64,000 bases of DNA. Origin: Oegoconia quadripuncta (Eukaryota; Arthropoda; Insecta; Lepidoptera; Autostichidae). The position numbers and the translations under genes are program-made. The stretch spans positions 19,778,618 to 19,842,617 of the forward strand of contig OX438759.1 in the NCBI GenBank assembly GCA_949316235.1, read 5' to 3'. The notes below the pieces were generated by a model, which made no database searches, was not told where the DNA came from, and saw only the letters and a program-made list of their open reading frames with translations. Positions 44,401 through 53,400 of the stretch are shown here, piece after piece. Every line of letters begins with the position of its first letter. The first letter of the stretch is position 1.

Positions 44401-47400
44401 TGACGTCACCAGTTAATGGGGATTACACGAATTCAAATTAACCCTGTATGTATCACGACTTGTACAAGTTATCTAAGTAAATTAAATTATAATAAAACTA
44501 TAAACAAACAATGTAGTCACTCAAATACAAGCTGATAAAAGGTGTTAGGCTATCTTGCGGCCTAATTTGGATTTGAAGCGTCGATGCTAAATAAAAGAGC
44601 ATGCGTTGGAGGTTGGAGGCCGCGTTAGCAAATCTACCCTAGGGTTGCCAGATGGTCGGGATTCAATACAATACAAATACTCTTTATTGCGCAAAATAAT
44701 TAACAATATTTTTTGATGATATTCGGATTCGTCTGGATTCCTCCGACATTTCATTCATCATCCGTCCGTAAACATCTCACTGCAGGGATATAGACATTCC
44801 CTCATATTGAGGGAGTATGAGTCATAGTCCGCCACCCTAGTGCGGATTGAGGACTTCACATGCCTTCGAGTTTTGTATTTTCTTTATTTTCTCAGGCATG
44901 TAGGTTTCCTCAATGTTTTCCTTCACCCTTTACGAGCAATCGAATAAATGCACATAAGTAATTTTTAAAAACTTGTTGGTACATGGCCTGCCTGGGGATC
45001 GAACCTGGACCTCCCAAATTGGGAGACTGTGTCTCCTCCGCTGAGCCACCAACCATTTCATATGATGTCAAACTCCCAACAATATATAAAGTCTCCCAAC
45101 AAACAGTTTTTGATAATTAAAGCCGAGTAAATTATTAGGTTGAATTCTGATACAAACTGTTGATAAAGATCCAGTCTTTTCTGAAAACTCCTCAAGGATC
45201 ATAATTGGTGGAGAAAATTGATTGCAATTAGCTTCGAACATCTACACTGTGATCGAAAGCAATGATTCTTAACTAAAATTAAAGAATACATTGCAATTAA
45301 GTTTGATTTAAGTATAAAAAGAAAATTTTTAAAACTTAGTTGTTATTCCTACAGACTCCCTACATTTTTATTTATCCAGATATTTTGGTTTTCCTATTTG
45401 ACAACCCTAACCTCAATACACCAATAAGTAGACATGAATTACAGCCACATAGAGACCTGTGACTCTTAGCTAAATAAATCGAGTTATGTAGTCTTTTCTT
45501 TAACTAATTAATATTATAAATGTGAAAGTTTGGATGTTTATTTGTTTGTTGGTTGCTCAATCACGGCGAAACGGATGAATGGATTAGGATGAAATTTGGT
45601 ATACAGGTAGAATATACCCTGGATTAAGACATAGTATATTTTTTATCCCGATAGAGTGAGTAGCACCCGCGGGATAAACAAATTTCCGCGATAAAGTTAT
45701 TCCACGCAGGCTAAACCGCGTGCGAAAAGCTAGTTTTTATAAAAACACCTAAATCGATTTCATTTGCTAACAGAAACATTTGCATTCAAAGACAATAACT
45801 TTTTTACAACTCAGGCAATTCCCCAATGGGAATATTACTACTAAAGCTAACAATATGCCGCTATGATGTAATCTATAAATCATTGTTTGTTTACCAAACA
45901 GAACAAAAACAAAGCATAAATTGATTGTGTAATGTAATGCACTGATGGTAATCAAATCAAAGATGCCTCATGGTATTTATATGAATTGTAATGAATTGTT
46001 GGCTTATTTAAAAAGAGCAACCCTGGAGTTTCTTGCTCGTTCTTCTCTGGGGAGACTGCCTAGTGAATGAGCGATAACTGTATGTCATGACGATTTCAAA
46101 TGTTATTCTTATAACTTACGAAATAAAAACATTTTTGATTTTTTATTTTGATTTTGTTATGTGTTGTAGTGAATAAACCATTTTCTATCTTTATTAGTTT
46201 AACAATAAACAGTCCTAACACTAATCTTTCAAAAAGTATTTAAGTTTGTTTTGAGAGAATTACCATAAAGTCATGTTGAGAATATTTTTAACTGCTACCT
46301 GCTGTTACTTTTATATAATTTTATTTGGATAAGCCAACAAGTACCTATGTACTAAGGTAAGTCTTTTTAAACAATAAGGGAATTAGCTATTGGCAGTATT
46401 GATCTGGACTGCAAATTTCTTGTTTTCAAACTTTAAGATATCATTATGTCAGTTTAAAACTATTGAAAATAAATTTAATCTGTCAGTCAGTATTTCCAAA
46501 TTACTACTGCTTCGGGAAGCGAAATCATTAGTGGGAAAAGAAGCTGCGCAAGAAACCCAAAGAAACCGACGAAAAACTACAGGTTTTATGTGTTTGCTGT
46601 GTGTCCAGTCTTTGTTCGGATGTATCTCAATAATGCGTGCTCCAATTTGAGAGCATTTTTTTAAGATGAACAAGAGGACAAGTTTTAGCCATACATATAT
46701 AAAGTCATGCCTGTTTCCCGTAGGGGTAGGCAGATACCACAGACTTCCACTTGCTACGATCCTGACACACTGGCTAAAAACTTCTAAAAAATCGGTGCAT
46801 TTGATATCATACTAAAAGTGACACCTGTTGTGTATGATTTTAAATAAATAGCCTTTTTTTTTAAATGAAAAATTCTTTTTTTTTTCAATTTATAGTTGTA
46901 CTTTTTCATATACATATACTAGTAACATATATAGTAGCTAGAGTCACAATGTTCATAAGTATACTGATATAGCTTCCGTGCATGCATGCGGGCATCTGAG
47001 AGCACTGTAAATAAGCACTGTGATCCATCACAGACTGATCTGTGGGCTAACCCATTTGTGCATGCCTAAACACATGACAGCATTTTGGGCATCTTATTTA
47101 CCATTGTATTTCTGTTTTAGCTATAATTTACCATTTTCTTGCAATCGAGATCATTTTCACATAAAGGACTGCCTTCGTGGTTATTATTTTTGGGTGTTGA
47201 TTCATTTTTATAATACAATTGAAATAAATCTTACATGTCAAATCCCACCAGGGGAATGTTTGTATGATGAATACAAAATTGTGTTCCCAAGTTATGGATG
47301 TTTTCATTTATATATGTATTTATTTACAAAAAAAAATGTATTTGTGTAGTTTATCAACCATCTGGTATCCATAATACAGGCCTAGTAGTTTAGTGTGGAA

Positions 47401-47776
47401 CTAGATGACGCTGTGTGTATGTGTAAAGATATTTATTCTTTACAAAGGAGAATAAAATATTCCATAGAGTTACAGTCCATTAAACTAATGGAAGGTCAAC
47501 AAGTCATAACATAAAATTTGTCATGGTCAAACCTTCTTGAGCACAATAAACAAGTCAAGGCCAATATTGTTTAGAGAAAAAAAGTGGATATTTTTAAGAC
47601 ATGTGTGCAATTTTGTTGGATTTTAAATAGCAAATAAAATAAAAGGTGTTTATTTTGGATAGCTGAGTCTAAATGAGACCTTACCTCTGTGGATTTGGAT
47701 ACCTCTTCCAGTACCCACTAGCGACCTGGTCCCAACTGAAGTTGAATGTTGTTGTGTTCTCAAAGTATCTTGCCAT
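35409..47776 (-). CDS. prel: PRELI-domain protein, PRELID1/prel homologue (complete, five exons)
   Basis: PRELID1-type proteins sit in the mitochondrial intermembrane space with TRIAP1 and carry phosphatidic acid to the inner membrane for cardiolipin synthesis. Five minus-strand exons join with matching phases: 47776-47685 ([20 protein letters not shown], then YPNP), 42276-42169 ([31 protein letters not shown]), 37294-37189 ([20 protein letters not shown]), 36428-36279 ([26 protein letters not shown]) and 35555-35409 ([12 protein letters not shown]...[14 protein letters not shown]). Donors and acceptors are canonical (GTAAGG, GTAAGG, GTAAGT, GTGAGT; each AG). The product has 200 residues, against about 219 in human PRELID1. 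The PRELI domain covers residues 1 to about 170; the C-terminal helix is alanine- and arginine-rich as in the family, though shorter. Introns 1 and 2 (5.4 and 4.9 kb) are packed with SINEs. A CpG-rich leader lies upstream at 48030-48120. Confidence 0.95.
35677..35763. repeat. Nested perfect palindromes in prel intron 4
   Basis: A perfect 24-bp inverted repeat (35677-35700 and 35716-35739, starting CGCTCCGTCAGATTC) has a 15-base loop. It is followed at once by a second perfect palindrome (35740-35763, ATTCCTGATG-TAAT-CATCAGGAAT). GAAAAC/GTTTTC pairs outside both. It may be a foldback element; a related string TAGAAACTGACGGA occurs at 35888. Confidence 0.8.
38006..38136. mobile_element. Foldback element in prel intron 2
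   Basis: The outer arms ACCGCCTAACT / AGTTAGGCGGT and the inner arms GCACTGTCCGTCCTTGTCAT / ATGACAAGGACAGACAGTGC (one mismatch) enclose an 11-base loop. It is 131 bp in total. No open frame. Confidence 0.75.
38190..38615 (+). mobile_element. RTE-type LINE fragment split by a SINE B piece
   Basis: 38190-38408 and 38530-38610 together give the C-terminal part of an RTE-like reverse transcriptase frame (GRHTIVGM..., GSHxM | DRDNWSN...). They are separated by a minus-oriented SINE B tail (38411-38525, TTTTTTTATGCACAACGGGT). Stops and frameshifts are present, so it is a dead copy. The 159-codon minus frame here is a shadow. Confidence 0.5.
38752..39010 (-). repeat. SINE family C copy (prel intron 2)
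   Basis: Head TTTGGTGTAGTGGTTAGAAA with B box GGGTTCGAATCCC on the minus strand; tail with GATGGCGCTGTGTGTTTG. Nearly full length. Confidence 0.85.
39440..39550 (+). repeat. SINE family D head and adjacent LINE scrap
   Basis: ATTTGGTGTAGTGGATAGTG, then GCTGGTTCGAATCCCGCGAG: tRNA-like head with an intact B box. It is followed by CTTTATCGCTAACAGCGATC, which also occurs in the LINE-derived insert near 43750. Confidence 0.65.
40079..40830. repeat. Inverted pair of SINE family C copies
   Basis: 40079-40352 (minus) and 40557-40830 (plus) are near-identical family C copies facing each other head to head with a 204-bp spacer. Both keep the A and B boxes and the GATGGCGCTGTGTGTATG tail. The pair lies in prel intron 2, so its transcript could fold into a 270-bp stem. 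Confidence 0.85.
40868..41198 (+). mobile_element. MITE, Harbinger-like ends, copy 2
   Basis: The ends AGCCCGTATTAATA and TATTAATACGGGCC are inverted (one terminal mismatch) and flanked by TTA on both sides, a three-base duplication of the PIF/Harbinger type. It is 331 bp. Several internal TTAATAAAC-type motifs in both orientations divide it into blocks. Copy 1 lies at 33085. Confidence 0.75.
41793..42120 (-). repeat. SINE family B copy next to prel exon 2
   Basis: A full-length copy with head CCGCCTCCGTGGCTCAATAT and B box GGTTCGATCCCC. It ends 48 bases from prel exon 2. Confidence 0.85.
42310..42610 (-). repeat. SINE family C copy interrupted by SINE B
   Basis: The family C tail and body (42310-42485) and the last head bases (ACACCAAATAGGTCGTC, 42590-42607) are separated by a 100-bp SINE B tail (TTTTTTCTTAATGCACAACG to GACCCGGAAACC). 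This gives an order of insertion: C first, then B. Confidence 0.8.
42785..42985 (-). repeat. SINE family D copy
   Basis: Head CGACCGATTGGTGTAGTGGA with B box GGGTTCGAATCCC; tail with CTAGATGATTGGTGTAAG on the minus strand. It is the most complete D copy here. Confidence 0.8.
43230..43310 (+). repeat. Repeat family F fragment
   Basis: ATCGGACCTCGCATTATTGT, then CCGGACAAAGACACAACGCC; compare 11965, 19590 and 46590. Confidence 0.55.
43526..44224 (+). mobile_element. Helitron-like element with nested LINE-derived insert
   Basis: The outer element starts with TCTAACTAATATTATATAAA after A and ends GCTAG before T (44220-44225). It is split at about 43664 by some 450 bp whose ends repeat AAATAG (43663-43669 and 44110-44116). 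The insert begins with GAAAGAAAGAAAAAATTCTTTATTG, a reversed poly(A) 3' end, so it is a minus-oriented LINE fragment. Inside it lies the 72-bp palindrome listed separately. Confidence 0.7.
43894..43965. repeat. Perfect 72-bp palindrome with a TA core
   Basis: The left arm 43894-43918 (ATTATAATGGTATTTATTTT...) and the right arm 43941-43965 are perfect reverse complements. They are joined by about 11 TA repeats, so the entire 72 bp is self-complementary. Confidence 0.95.
44664..44710 (-). repeat. LINE 3' end fragment
   Basis: CAATACAATACAAATACTCT then TTATTGCGCAAAATAATT, as at 32428. On the minus strand this is an AATAAAG signal plus a simple tail. Confidence 0.5.
44740..45055 (-). repeat. SINE family A, nearly full length, minus strand
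   Basis: On the minus strand: head TGGTTGGTGGCTCAGCGGAG, B box GGTTCGATCCCC, body with GCACTAGGGTGGCGGAC and a tail near GATGATGAATGAAATG. Confidence 0.8.
45500..45733 (+). mobile_element. Helitron-like element
   Basis: AACTAATTAATATTATAAAT at the start; GCTAG followed by T at the end (45729-45734); the CACGCAGGC...CCGCGTGCG stem lies just before. The 5' end is slightly degenerate. Confidence 0.65.
46010..46780. repeat. Cluster of retrotransposon tails in prel intron 1
   Basis: 46010-46165 ends with AATAAAAACATTTTTGATTT, a LINE tail. Part of it (AGAGCAACCCCTGGAGTTTC-like) also occurs at 39310. 46440-46560 resembles 17325-17450. 46590-46650 is family F inverted. 46685-46780 (CATGCCTGTTTCCCGTAGGG) is another dispersed sequence. 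The 86-codon frame at 46390 is a by-product. Confidence 0.5.
47265..47442 (+). repeat. SINE family C, 5'-truncated
   Basis: It starts at GGGGAATGTTTGTATGATGA and runs to the tail CTAGATGACGCTGTGTGTAT. It lies 240 bases downstream of prel exon 1, in intron 1. Confidence 0.8.
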
Positions 47777-48470
47777 TTTGCACTTTTTTTTTAATTTTTA
47801 TATTATGGAATGATTAAAAACGAAAGGCTGACGACTTCAGCACGACATCATGCTCGTTGTTCCCGCAACAAACCTGCAGAGACGCGAAAATCTACATAAT
47901 GTTATGTTAAATTGTAAACATTGTGCACACACACTATCACAACAGGTGTTGGGTTACATAAACCCTAATTAAGTAGGTCAATGCAGAATACATAAGTAAA
48001 TCAGTATATCAGTAATCTGCTATAAAACCGACAGTGGTGTCGAGGCGCAGAGCCTTTGTGGCGAGTGTCATGTCACGCAGGGAGGGACAAACTGCGGGCG
48101 GGGCGGTGGGCAAACACCGCTCGATCAACGAACGACAAATTGATCAAAACCAAGGACAAAATCACAACACGAGAATGTATTCAAACAACACTTCAATTTA
48201 CACTTTAATTCTAAAAAATAGAAGCAGTCTAAGACTAAACACGCCTCATAGAACCCAATTTATATCAAAACAAGACAAATAGTAAAGATCTCATGCTCAC
48301 CCTTTTGCCGGACGACGCCAATTTTCGCAGTATTGCTTGGTTTTCACAGCTGGTTGAGACCACCAACACAGTCCTAGTTGCTTATTTCACTCGTTCAACA
48401 AGAAATCCAGCCGAGAACCGCATGTTATCATTCATATTTCAGGTGTTTTTTGATAAAATTTTGATAACTG
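47777..48470 (-). promoter_or_regulatory. prel leader and promoter region
   Basis: Directly upstream of the prel ATG. The part 48030-48125 is CpG-rich (GGCGGGGCGGTGGG on the plus strand), which fits a housekeeping promoter or first noncoding exon. No TATA box can be defended. The plus-strand 82-codon frame here has no support. Confidence 0.4.
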
Positions 48471-48485
48471 TTGGTTGACAGATAA

Positions 48486-49284
48486 GTTTTTTTTTTTTAT
48501 AGTTTTATTTTCTCCTCTAGGAGAAGGCAAAGGGATCCAGCCCATAACAGCCATGTCTTACTTATCCCATTTCTTCAGTTTGTAAGTCAGTCTCAGTCAA
48601 AACAAGTAATTCGTCGTATACTTGGCGTATACAGAGTCTAGTCACGGTCAAGTCATTCTTCAGTAAAGAGGCAGAATGCTTTACAAAAGATTTTGGCGGC
48701 TTCTTGTGGGAACCCGAAAGCTCCGTTACGCACTTTAATTTACACTTCCCTTCACTTGTACACTATCACTAACGTTTGCTGCACAATATTCTGCCATTAT
48801 TAAGCTTCAAAAGTTAGAATGCACAAATTATAAGACTTATAAAGAAAAATGCTACTTCACTCGCCGAGTTCCCGCCAAAAAGCCTTTTTTTTTTTTTTTT
48901 AGTTTTATTTTCTCCTTTAGGAGAAGGCAAAGGGATCTAGCCCATAACAGCCATGTCTTATTTATCTTATTTCTTCAGTTTGTAAGTCAGTCTCAGTCAA
49001 AACAAGTATTTCGTCGTATACTTGGCGTATACAGAGTCTAGTCACGGTCAAGTCATTCTTCAGTAAAGTGGCAGAATGCTTTACAAAAGATTTTGGCGGC
49101 TTCTTGTGGGAACCCGAAAGCTCCGTTACGCACTTTAATTTACACTTCCCTTCACTTGTACACCATCACTAACGTTTGCTGCACAATATTCTGCCATTAT
49201 TAAGCTTCAAAAGTCAGAATGTACAAATTATAAGAATTATAAAGAAAAATGCTACTTCACTCGCCGGGTTCCCGCCAAAAAGCC
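48486..49284 (-). mobile_element. Tandem dimer of a poly(A) retroelement with shared target duplication
   Basis: Two head-to-tail copies of about 400 bp (48486-48884, 48885-49284) differ at about a dozen positions. Each starts on the minus strand with GGCTTTTTGGCGGGAAC and ends with GGAGAAAATAAAACTA plus a poly(A). The pair as a whole is flanked by one direct repeat, GGTTGACAGATAA (48473-48485 and 49285-49297); there is no such duplication between the copies. No tRNA-like head or reverse transcriptase frame is visible, so the family is unknown (SINE or truncated LINE). Confidence 0.8.
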
Positions 49285-49299
49285 GGTTGACAGATAATT

Positions 49300-50090
49300 T
49301 AATTCTAGAGTCCACCCACAGATGTCGTCTGGGTTACCAACATCTAAAAAATAATACCCCTAAAATAAGACGAAATAAATACCCGTAAATAACCAATAAT
49401 AAAAAGCCCCGAAAAGTCCTAACCTATTCAAACATATATTTTAGGTTTAATTAGGCGCTAATAAAGAATAAAGTATTACCTACTTTGCTTTTAGTTAGGT
49501 TAGGTTAATATGTTCTAATTTTAGACAGATCAATTTTTAAGTGGGGTATTATTTTACGCCCTAAAATTTTAGGTGGCTAAAAAAATGCCCTTATAAGCCC
49601 TAAATTGGGAAGCCGAAAGGCTGGTACTGGACTGGTAGAAATACCAGTAGGCACAAGAGAGTTATCTCTTTTTTACGTATGATAGACACACGTAAGAAAG
49701 AGATAAATATAGCTCAGCCATAGACAAAGAAACCTAAGCTCTCAATCGTCTCTCAATGATGTAATACATATAGAAATGTGCCGAAACGATGATTACGTAG
49801 ATACTTATGTATTATTATCATGACATATATATATTATTATTCACTATACGTCCTAATGCTTCAATTTGTATACATTCTACTGACACTTACTTACATAAAT
49901 ATAAAAATCGGTAAGAAACTAAATGATTTGTTCGGCTGTATTTCGCGGCATGTGAACCCACTACAATCTACAATCCCGCTTCACACATAAACACACTTCG
50001 TCAGCCTACCCACACCGGCAGGCGCCCGCGCCGCTCGGTGGCAGGTGGCAGGTTAACAAAAGTACTCAACTACCGTACATACCAAATAAA
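49300..50090. other. Gene-free stretch
   Basis: AT-rich with TTAGGTTAGGTTA (49495-49507), only two to three units and so not a telomere tract. 49985-50045 is a small GC-rich patch. No gene is supported. Confidence 0.4.
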
Positions 50091-50092
50091 CA

Positions 50093-50124
<32 letters not shown>
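50093..50124. repeat. AC dinucleotide microsatellite
   Basis: About 15 uninterrupted AC units. Confidence 0.95.
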
Positions 50125-50129
<5 letters not shown>

Positions 50130-50272
50130 TCACAGACACTACAATCGAAGTTGTTAATTTGTACACATGCGACAACTTATTGTATTTCATCATTATTTTT
50201 ATTAGTTAATTGTTACATAGAGTTATAGTTTTGACATTTTTACTTGGCTTATATTACTTAATTCTTTTATAA

Positions 50273-50421
50273 TTAAAACGTTACCCACTCCATTATAACG
50301 ATAACCACTGTCGGTAACATAACGAGAATCACTAATTGGCATAAGTTTGGTACCTATTAGTTTACTATAATATAATTTCTGCAATAATGCTGTTGATTCT
50401 ATGTAAATAAATAAATAAAAT
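50273..50421 (+). repeat. Repeat tail, twin of 19731-19878
   Basis: Same sequence as at 19731, with TAAATAAATAAATAAAATAAA at the end. Probable LINE 3' end. Confidence 0.7.
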
Positions 50422-53400
50422 AAAAAATGTAATTTTTTTTTATTTTACTTGCTTATTCTTATTCTACGCATGCGTTCCACCCACGTAGGATTTTCTTCTT
50501 CAAAAAATCATGATATTTCAATTAGTTATGAATAATATTGATCTTTATTGAAGCTGTATCCAAGAACAACGTTTTCAATATACCTACCTAATCTATAATC
50601 CTGTGTATGTTTTTTACCGTAAGGAAAAAATAGGGCATGTAGGTAAGTAAAACAGGGTTATTGGCTAATTATTAGGGCATATTAGGTAAGTGAAATAGAA
50701 GGTATTGGCACAGGTAGCTTATTTTTTTTTTTCAAAACCATTACTGAATAAAGCGTTAATAGTCATTTGACGGTCGCGTTTGTAGCCTATTCACCATATT
50801 AATTACATAATTAAATTACTTAAATAAAGAAAACTTGGAGAAAATATGAGATACCTACATCCAAATAAAGGCAGATAGGAACCCTACGTATGAATCACGC
50901 CAGTCCAAAGAGTATAGTAACTATTTACCGAGACGCCAGTCTAGAGGTATGAGTATTCTGTGCGCCAGTCGCACCACAAACTCCGGCCGGCGGCGCGTGC
51001 GTTTTTAAAAAAAAACTACTTAACTCACCACTACTTGAAATTACTAAACTTGTGTTTTAATTAAGATACTCTTATACAAAAGTATATTGCTATAACATTA
51101 AATGTAAGTAATAGGAATATGAACAATTTAATTTGATGGAGCTTGTTATCTGACAATAAATGAATTTATTACCTATTTATTTATTATTAATATAGAACAA
51201 GTTAATTGTATGTATGTATCAGACGCCAAAAACTGTCTCGAAATATTTTGATAACAATTTTAAATTACATGCCTGAACTTTTTTGTTAGGCGGAAATTGC
51301 AATAGATTCAAATCTAGGTGAACATGAGAAAAATATATACAGACGAACTAGGAACCTCCTCCTTTTTAAAGTCGTTAAAAAGATACATGTATCCACAATT
51401 CCCATTTAACTGTTGAAGATTTTTACTAAATAAATTATTCTGTAACCATCTTTAGTACGGAAGTCCAACAATTTTCGATTGGATTGGGCTAGGGTTCCTA
51501 GTGTAAGTTGTTCGGAATCGGGAGTAGAATCACCAGTAAAATGAATTACACTAATTAAATATCCCTGTACAGTACAGGTGAGGCTTAAGGATTATTGTTA
51601 ATTTTGTTATAAGTTTGGTCTATATCTGTCTGTAGCACTGAGCATACAAATTAGAAAATGGTTCTTTATTTTCGAAAACGTGTTTGCGAGACGGTTATTA
51701 AACCATATTTAGACATAGACATATATTTATTTGACACCACACTATAGCAACAACAATATTAATAAACACAAGAAAATTATCACAATATACAGAATATTTG
51801 ATGAAAATCGGCTCAGCCATTTCTAATAAAATATTCAACTTTGGACACAGTCACTTTGTATGATTATTATTATTACGTTGTACATTTCTCTGACGTTTTC
51901 AAGGTGTTTTATTTATGTATTAACCTAAGGGAAGGTATAAAAATAAAATAAGTTAGTAAAGGTAAGTATAGGTATTTATTTATTGTTCAAGCGTCTACTG
52001 GATAATAACGAGACACACTCCGTAAGACAATGTAGACTTTCGTCAGAAAGCATAATTATAATAATAAAAAAGAAAACAACCATACGTAAAACCTACATTA
52101 TTTTCCTCCGATGGATATAAAAGACTCCAATTCAAAACCCACTGCCAGAAATATTTCTAAAGAACAAACGAACTAAATTAATATAACCTAAAATAACACT
52201 AATAAGAACCTCAAAATATTATTCAAAACTACAACGTGTTATTTTACTAAGAGGAGGTATAAAATCACATAGGGTATGACAATGGGTCGAACGAGGAGTT
52301 ACAAATACTTAAATAATGGATAAGTCTGCTCATTGCGTTGTGGTTAATCAAAATTTTGCCAAATCTCAAAACAAAACAGTTTGCAAAACAGTTTTCTCTA
52401 CATAATCTCACGTCTCGTACTTTAATATCAGAGACCTAAGCCCCGTTACAAATAAACTTATAAAGCACTGTATTAGATGTTTGTCCATCACACTCTGTAA
52501 TGCTAATAAATGCGACACACAACGCGATGGAAAAACTTCTAACACAAGACTTAATAAATTATTAAACAAGGCTCAGGCCCTCGTATAAAAAAAATGTCTT
52601 ATAAAGGTGATAAAATCGTTTTATAGAAAAGTAAAAACGCCCTACGATTTATGGGCATGTTTACTCGCCGTTTCGACTATGAGAGAAGTTCAACAGAGTT
52701 GATGAATTAATATATGAATTTACTGCCAAAGTCTTTCAGAAACATTTGATCGGTAAAACGTATTTTACACCATTGAATCGGACATTACTAATGCGGTTTA
52801 AAATTACGAGAAAAGTAGCTTTCTTGTCATTTTAAAACGGGGCATGTTCATTTAACGGACATTATCGCAGGAAATGTTCAGTGACGTTACTCGAGTACAA
52901 TTTGTGTAAAGGCTATTATACATTTTTAATTACAATGAAAATCGTGCTAATGCCAAACCGATTTAAACGAACGAACACCCCTATCCGCAATGTAACGTCT
53001 ACAACTATTTTTTTTTCAGTTACACTAATTCGCTCAAACAGGTACAAAAGTATTTCTCATTTCATTCTCTTTTATTTACAAGAGGAAAAGAAATATACAC
53101 TAGTCATTTCAATTTAAGAAGGGTCTTCATTATTATTATTTATTTTCAATTTGGTAACGATATTGTTATGATATAATTGGATGTAAGACCACGCGATAAT
53201 ATATATTGTACGGTCGTGGTTTTCACATAAATTTGACGAATAACCATCATGAGTGTCAAATAATATAGATTAGTTTTTCTAAGTACGAACGAAGCAATTT
53301 ATAATCCAAAAGAAAATGGTAAAACGTGGAAACTAAAAGATAATGCGTAATTAAATTTAGAAGCGCCAATAAAAGCTACAAATTCATTTTATAACAAACA

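Noticed and set aside
48034..48282. 82-codon plus frame upstream of prel
   Set aside because: It has no recognisable domain or splice support and overlaps the likely prel promoter and leader.
49495..49507. TTAGG telomere-type repeat
   Set aside because: Only about two to three units; chance occurrence.
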